Positions 62,483 to 64,000 of a DNA stretch of 64,000 nt are shown in pieces. The stretch spans positions 250,698-314,697 of the forward strand of contig NZ_JASBRE010000002.1 of the NCBI RefSeq assembly GCF_029960815.1, in the 5' to 3' direction. The translations under genes were made by a program, and so were the position numbers. The notes beneath the pieces are model-generated. The model was not told the DNA's origin. It ran no database searches and worked only from the letters and a program-made list of their open reading frames with translations. Source of the stretch: Pseudomonas sp. AL03. Lineage in GTDB: Bacteria > Pseudomonadota > Gammaproteobacteria > Pseudomonadales > Pseudomonadaceae. The first letter of the stretch is position 1, and every line of letters begins with the position of its first letter.

Positions 62483-64000
62483 ATGCCTGCTGCTTTTCGT
62501 TTGCCGCTGGACGTTTTTTACGAGCGTGAAGCGTGCCATCCCCGCCAGCGCTTTTTGGTCCAGCCCACGGGCGGCGGCCAGGTCGAAACGCTGACTTGGG
62601 AAGACGTCGGGCATCAGGCCCGTTGCGCCGCACACTGGTTGCGCGCGCGCGAACTGCCACAAGGCAGCCACATCGCCCTGATCTCGAAAAACTGCGCGCA
62701 CTGGATCATCGCCGACCTGGCGATCTGGATGGCCGGCCATGTGTCGGTGCCGCTCTACCCGAACCTCACCGCCGAGACCGTGGCCCAGGTTCTTGAGCAT
62801 TCGGAAGCGGCGCTGGTGTTTATCGGTAAACTCGATGACTGGCCTGGCATGTCTCGCGGGGTCAGCGCTGATCTGCCGACGATCAGCCTGCCGTTGCATC
62901 CGCCCGGCACGTTCGATTTCAGTTGGGCCGACCTGCAAAAGAGCTCACCGATCCAGGACGATCCCAAGCCGTCCGCCGACCAGTTGGCGACCATCATTTA
63001 CACCTCCGGCACCACCGGCATGCCCAAGGGCGTGATGCACAGCTTCGCCAATCTGGGGTTTGCCACCACGCGCGGCACGCAGTTGTTCGGCCTGAATGAG
63101 TCGGATCGGCTGCTGTCCTACTTGCCGCTGTGCCATGTCGCTGAGCGGATGTTCGTCGAGCTGGCGTCGATCTACACCGGGCAAACGGTATTTTTTGCCG
63201 AGAGCCTGGACACCTTCCTGACCGATTTGCGCCGTGCACGACCGACTGCGCTGTTCGGCGTGCCGAGGATCTGGACCAAATTCCAGATGGGCGTGTACAG
63301 CAAGATCCCGGCAAAGCGTCTCGACTTCCTGCTCGGTCTGCCGATCATCGGCAAGCGGGTCGGGCACAAAGTCCTCGTCGGGCTCGGGCTGGATGCCTTG
63401 CGCATCGCCTTGTCCGGCGCCGCGCCAGTGCCGCAAACCTTGCTGTTGTGGTACCGCAAACTGGGCCTGGATGTGCTGGAGGTCTACGGCATGACCGAAA
63501 GCTGCGGCTATTCGCACGTGTGCCTGCCGGGCCAGAACAAACCCGGCTGGATCGGCAAGCCATGCCCGGAGGTCGAGGTGCGGATCGCCGAGTCGGGGGA
63601 GGTCATGGTGCGCAGCGGCGCAACCATGCTCGGGTATTTCAAGGAGCCTGAGAAAACCGCCGAAACCATCACCGAGGACGGCTTCCTGCGCACCGGCGAC
63701 AAGGGTGAGGAGGACGCCGAAGGCAACCTGCGCCTGACCGGGCGCCTGAAAGAGATTTTCAAGACTAGCAAAGGCAAATACGTCGCCCCGGCACCGATCG
63801 AAAATCGTCTGGCGGAGCATTCGCGGATCGAGCAGGTGTGCGTGGTCGGCGATGGCCTGAGTGCGCCGCTGGGGTTGTGCGTGCTTTCGGCGGTCGGTCA
63901 GCAGGACGCCAGCGGAACGGCGCGCGCAGGTCTGCATTCAAGCCTGGAAAAACTTCTGGAGGAGGTCAACGGCGTCCTCGATAAACACGAACGCTTGCGT
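62483..64000 (+). CDS. long-chain acyl-CoA synthetase-like AMP-binding protein, 3' end beyond window
   Basis: 506 codons of an open frame that runs to the window edge, starting at the ATG at 62483 with GGAG 14 bases upstream (GGAGCG). Adenylate-forming fold: TIIYTSGTTGMPKGVMHSF (A3 motif, about 170-190), LPLCHVAERMFVELASIYTG (A4/5), LSGAAPVPQTLL, EVYGMTESCGYS (A5), FLRTGDKGEEDAEGNLRLTG (A7/8) and KTSKGKYVAPAPIENRLAEH (A8-10). It resembles fatty acid:CoA ligases of the FadD15 or PA1617 type. Only the C-terminal domain end is missing. Confidence 0.9.
   Translation, partial: MPAAFRLPLDVFYEREACHPRQRFLVQPTGGGQVETLTWEDVGHQARCAAHWLRARELPQGSHIALISKNCAHWIIADLAIWMAGHVSVPLYPNLTAETVAQVLEHSEAALVFIGKLDDWPGMSRGVSADLPTISLPLHPPGTFDFSWADLQKSSPIQDDPKPSADQLATIIYTSGTTGMPKGVMHSFANLGFATTRGTQLFGLNESDRLLSYLPLCHVAERMFVELASIYTGQTVFFAESLDTFLTDLRRARPTALFGVPRIWTKFQMGVYSKIPAKRLDFLLGLPIIGKRVGHKVLVGLGLDALRIALSGAAPVPQTLLLWYRKLGLDVLEVYGMTESCGYSHVCLPGQNKPGWIGKPCPEVEVRIAESGEVMVRSGATMLGYFKEPEKTAETITEDGFLRTGDKGEEDAEGNLRLTGRLKEIFKTSKGKYVAPAPIENRLAEHSRIEQVCVVGDGLSAPLGLCVLSAVGQQDASGTARAGLHSSLEKLLEEVNGVLDKHERLR

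Overview
The window is a G+C-rich gamma-proteobacterial chromosome segment that I assign to a fluorescent Pseudomonas (P. fluorescens group). The grounds are GacS of exactly 917 residues, AmrZ, PirRS, PhoPQ without a complete oprH, a single PcpS-type phosphopantetheinyl transferase, a tandem ATP-cone NrdA, the FabA/FabB pair, and several Pseudomonas-type REP/BIME palindromes between genes. From memory of PAO1, blocks resembling PA3385, PA1155-PA1183, PA0927-PA0950 and PA1609-PA1617 lie side by side here, so gene order is rearranged relative to P. aeruginosa. That comparison was not computed.

Layout. 1-4.8 kb: tRNA-Arg(ACG) genes, mgtE, amrZ, an orphan phnN, two very small membrane-protein genes and tRNA-Arg(CCT). 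5.2-10.4 kb: a response regulator/TPR plus soluble histidine kinase pair, a glutamine-synthetase-like ligase and an MFS transporter with a Pro-Glu tail. 10.4-18.2 kb: flagellar and chemotaxis genes, with flgA, flgM, flgN and flgZ on the minus strand and cheV, cheR and flgBCDE on the plus strand; a FliA promoter precedes flgM and a sigma-54 promoter precedes flgB. 18.3-24.3 kb: nrdA with candidate NrdR and DnaA sites, divergent from an OmpR/EnvZ-type pair. 24.4-31.2 kb: pcpS, an oprH remnant under an array of PhoP-like boxes, phoPQ, a DUF6124-type gene behind a highly structured leader RNA, an AraC regulator, and sigma-54-controlled dctA. 31.3-39.7 kb: a CaiB-type CoA transferase, sprT, a Yip1-like protein, ttcA, a Tag-like glycosylase, a wrbA/arsC cluster, a TlpA-like lipoprotein, a META lipoprotein and ldhA. 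39.9-45.0 kb: gacS and, divergently, pirRS.

45.0-46.75 kb is the clearest accessory patch. In place of the pirA receptor expected after pirS there are paired palindromic repeats, a TolC-family gene without its N-terminus, and, immediately upstream on the same strand, a 69-codon open stretch encoding a Gly/Ala-rich peptide with a Gly-Gly site, like the secreted part of a class II microcin. I read this as the remains of a microcin and type I secretion locus. 46.75-55.2 kb returns to core genes (cysM, rlmD, relA, mazG, a DUF2058 gene, fabB, fabA). 55.4-60.4 kb is a minus-strand operon of TonB receptor, binding protein and hybrid histidine kinase resembling PA1611 of the RetS/GacS network. 60.5-64.0 kb holds gpsA, a DUF4389-type gene, sixA and the start of an acyl-CoA synthetase.

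The most interesting signals are the DUF6124-type leader at 27790-28008, whose mutually exclusive helices and Shine-Dalgarno sequestration look like a switch; the microcin relic; and the internally deleted oprH that still sits behind five 11-bp-phased GTTCAG repeats. All family and operator assignments are by inspection and recall; no search or folding program was run.
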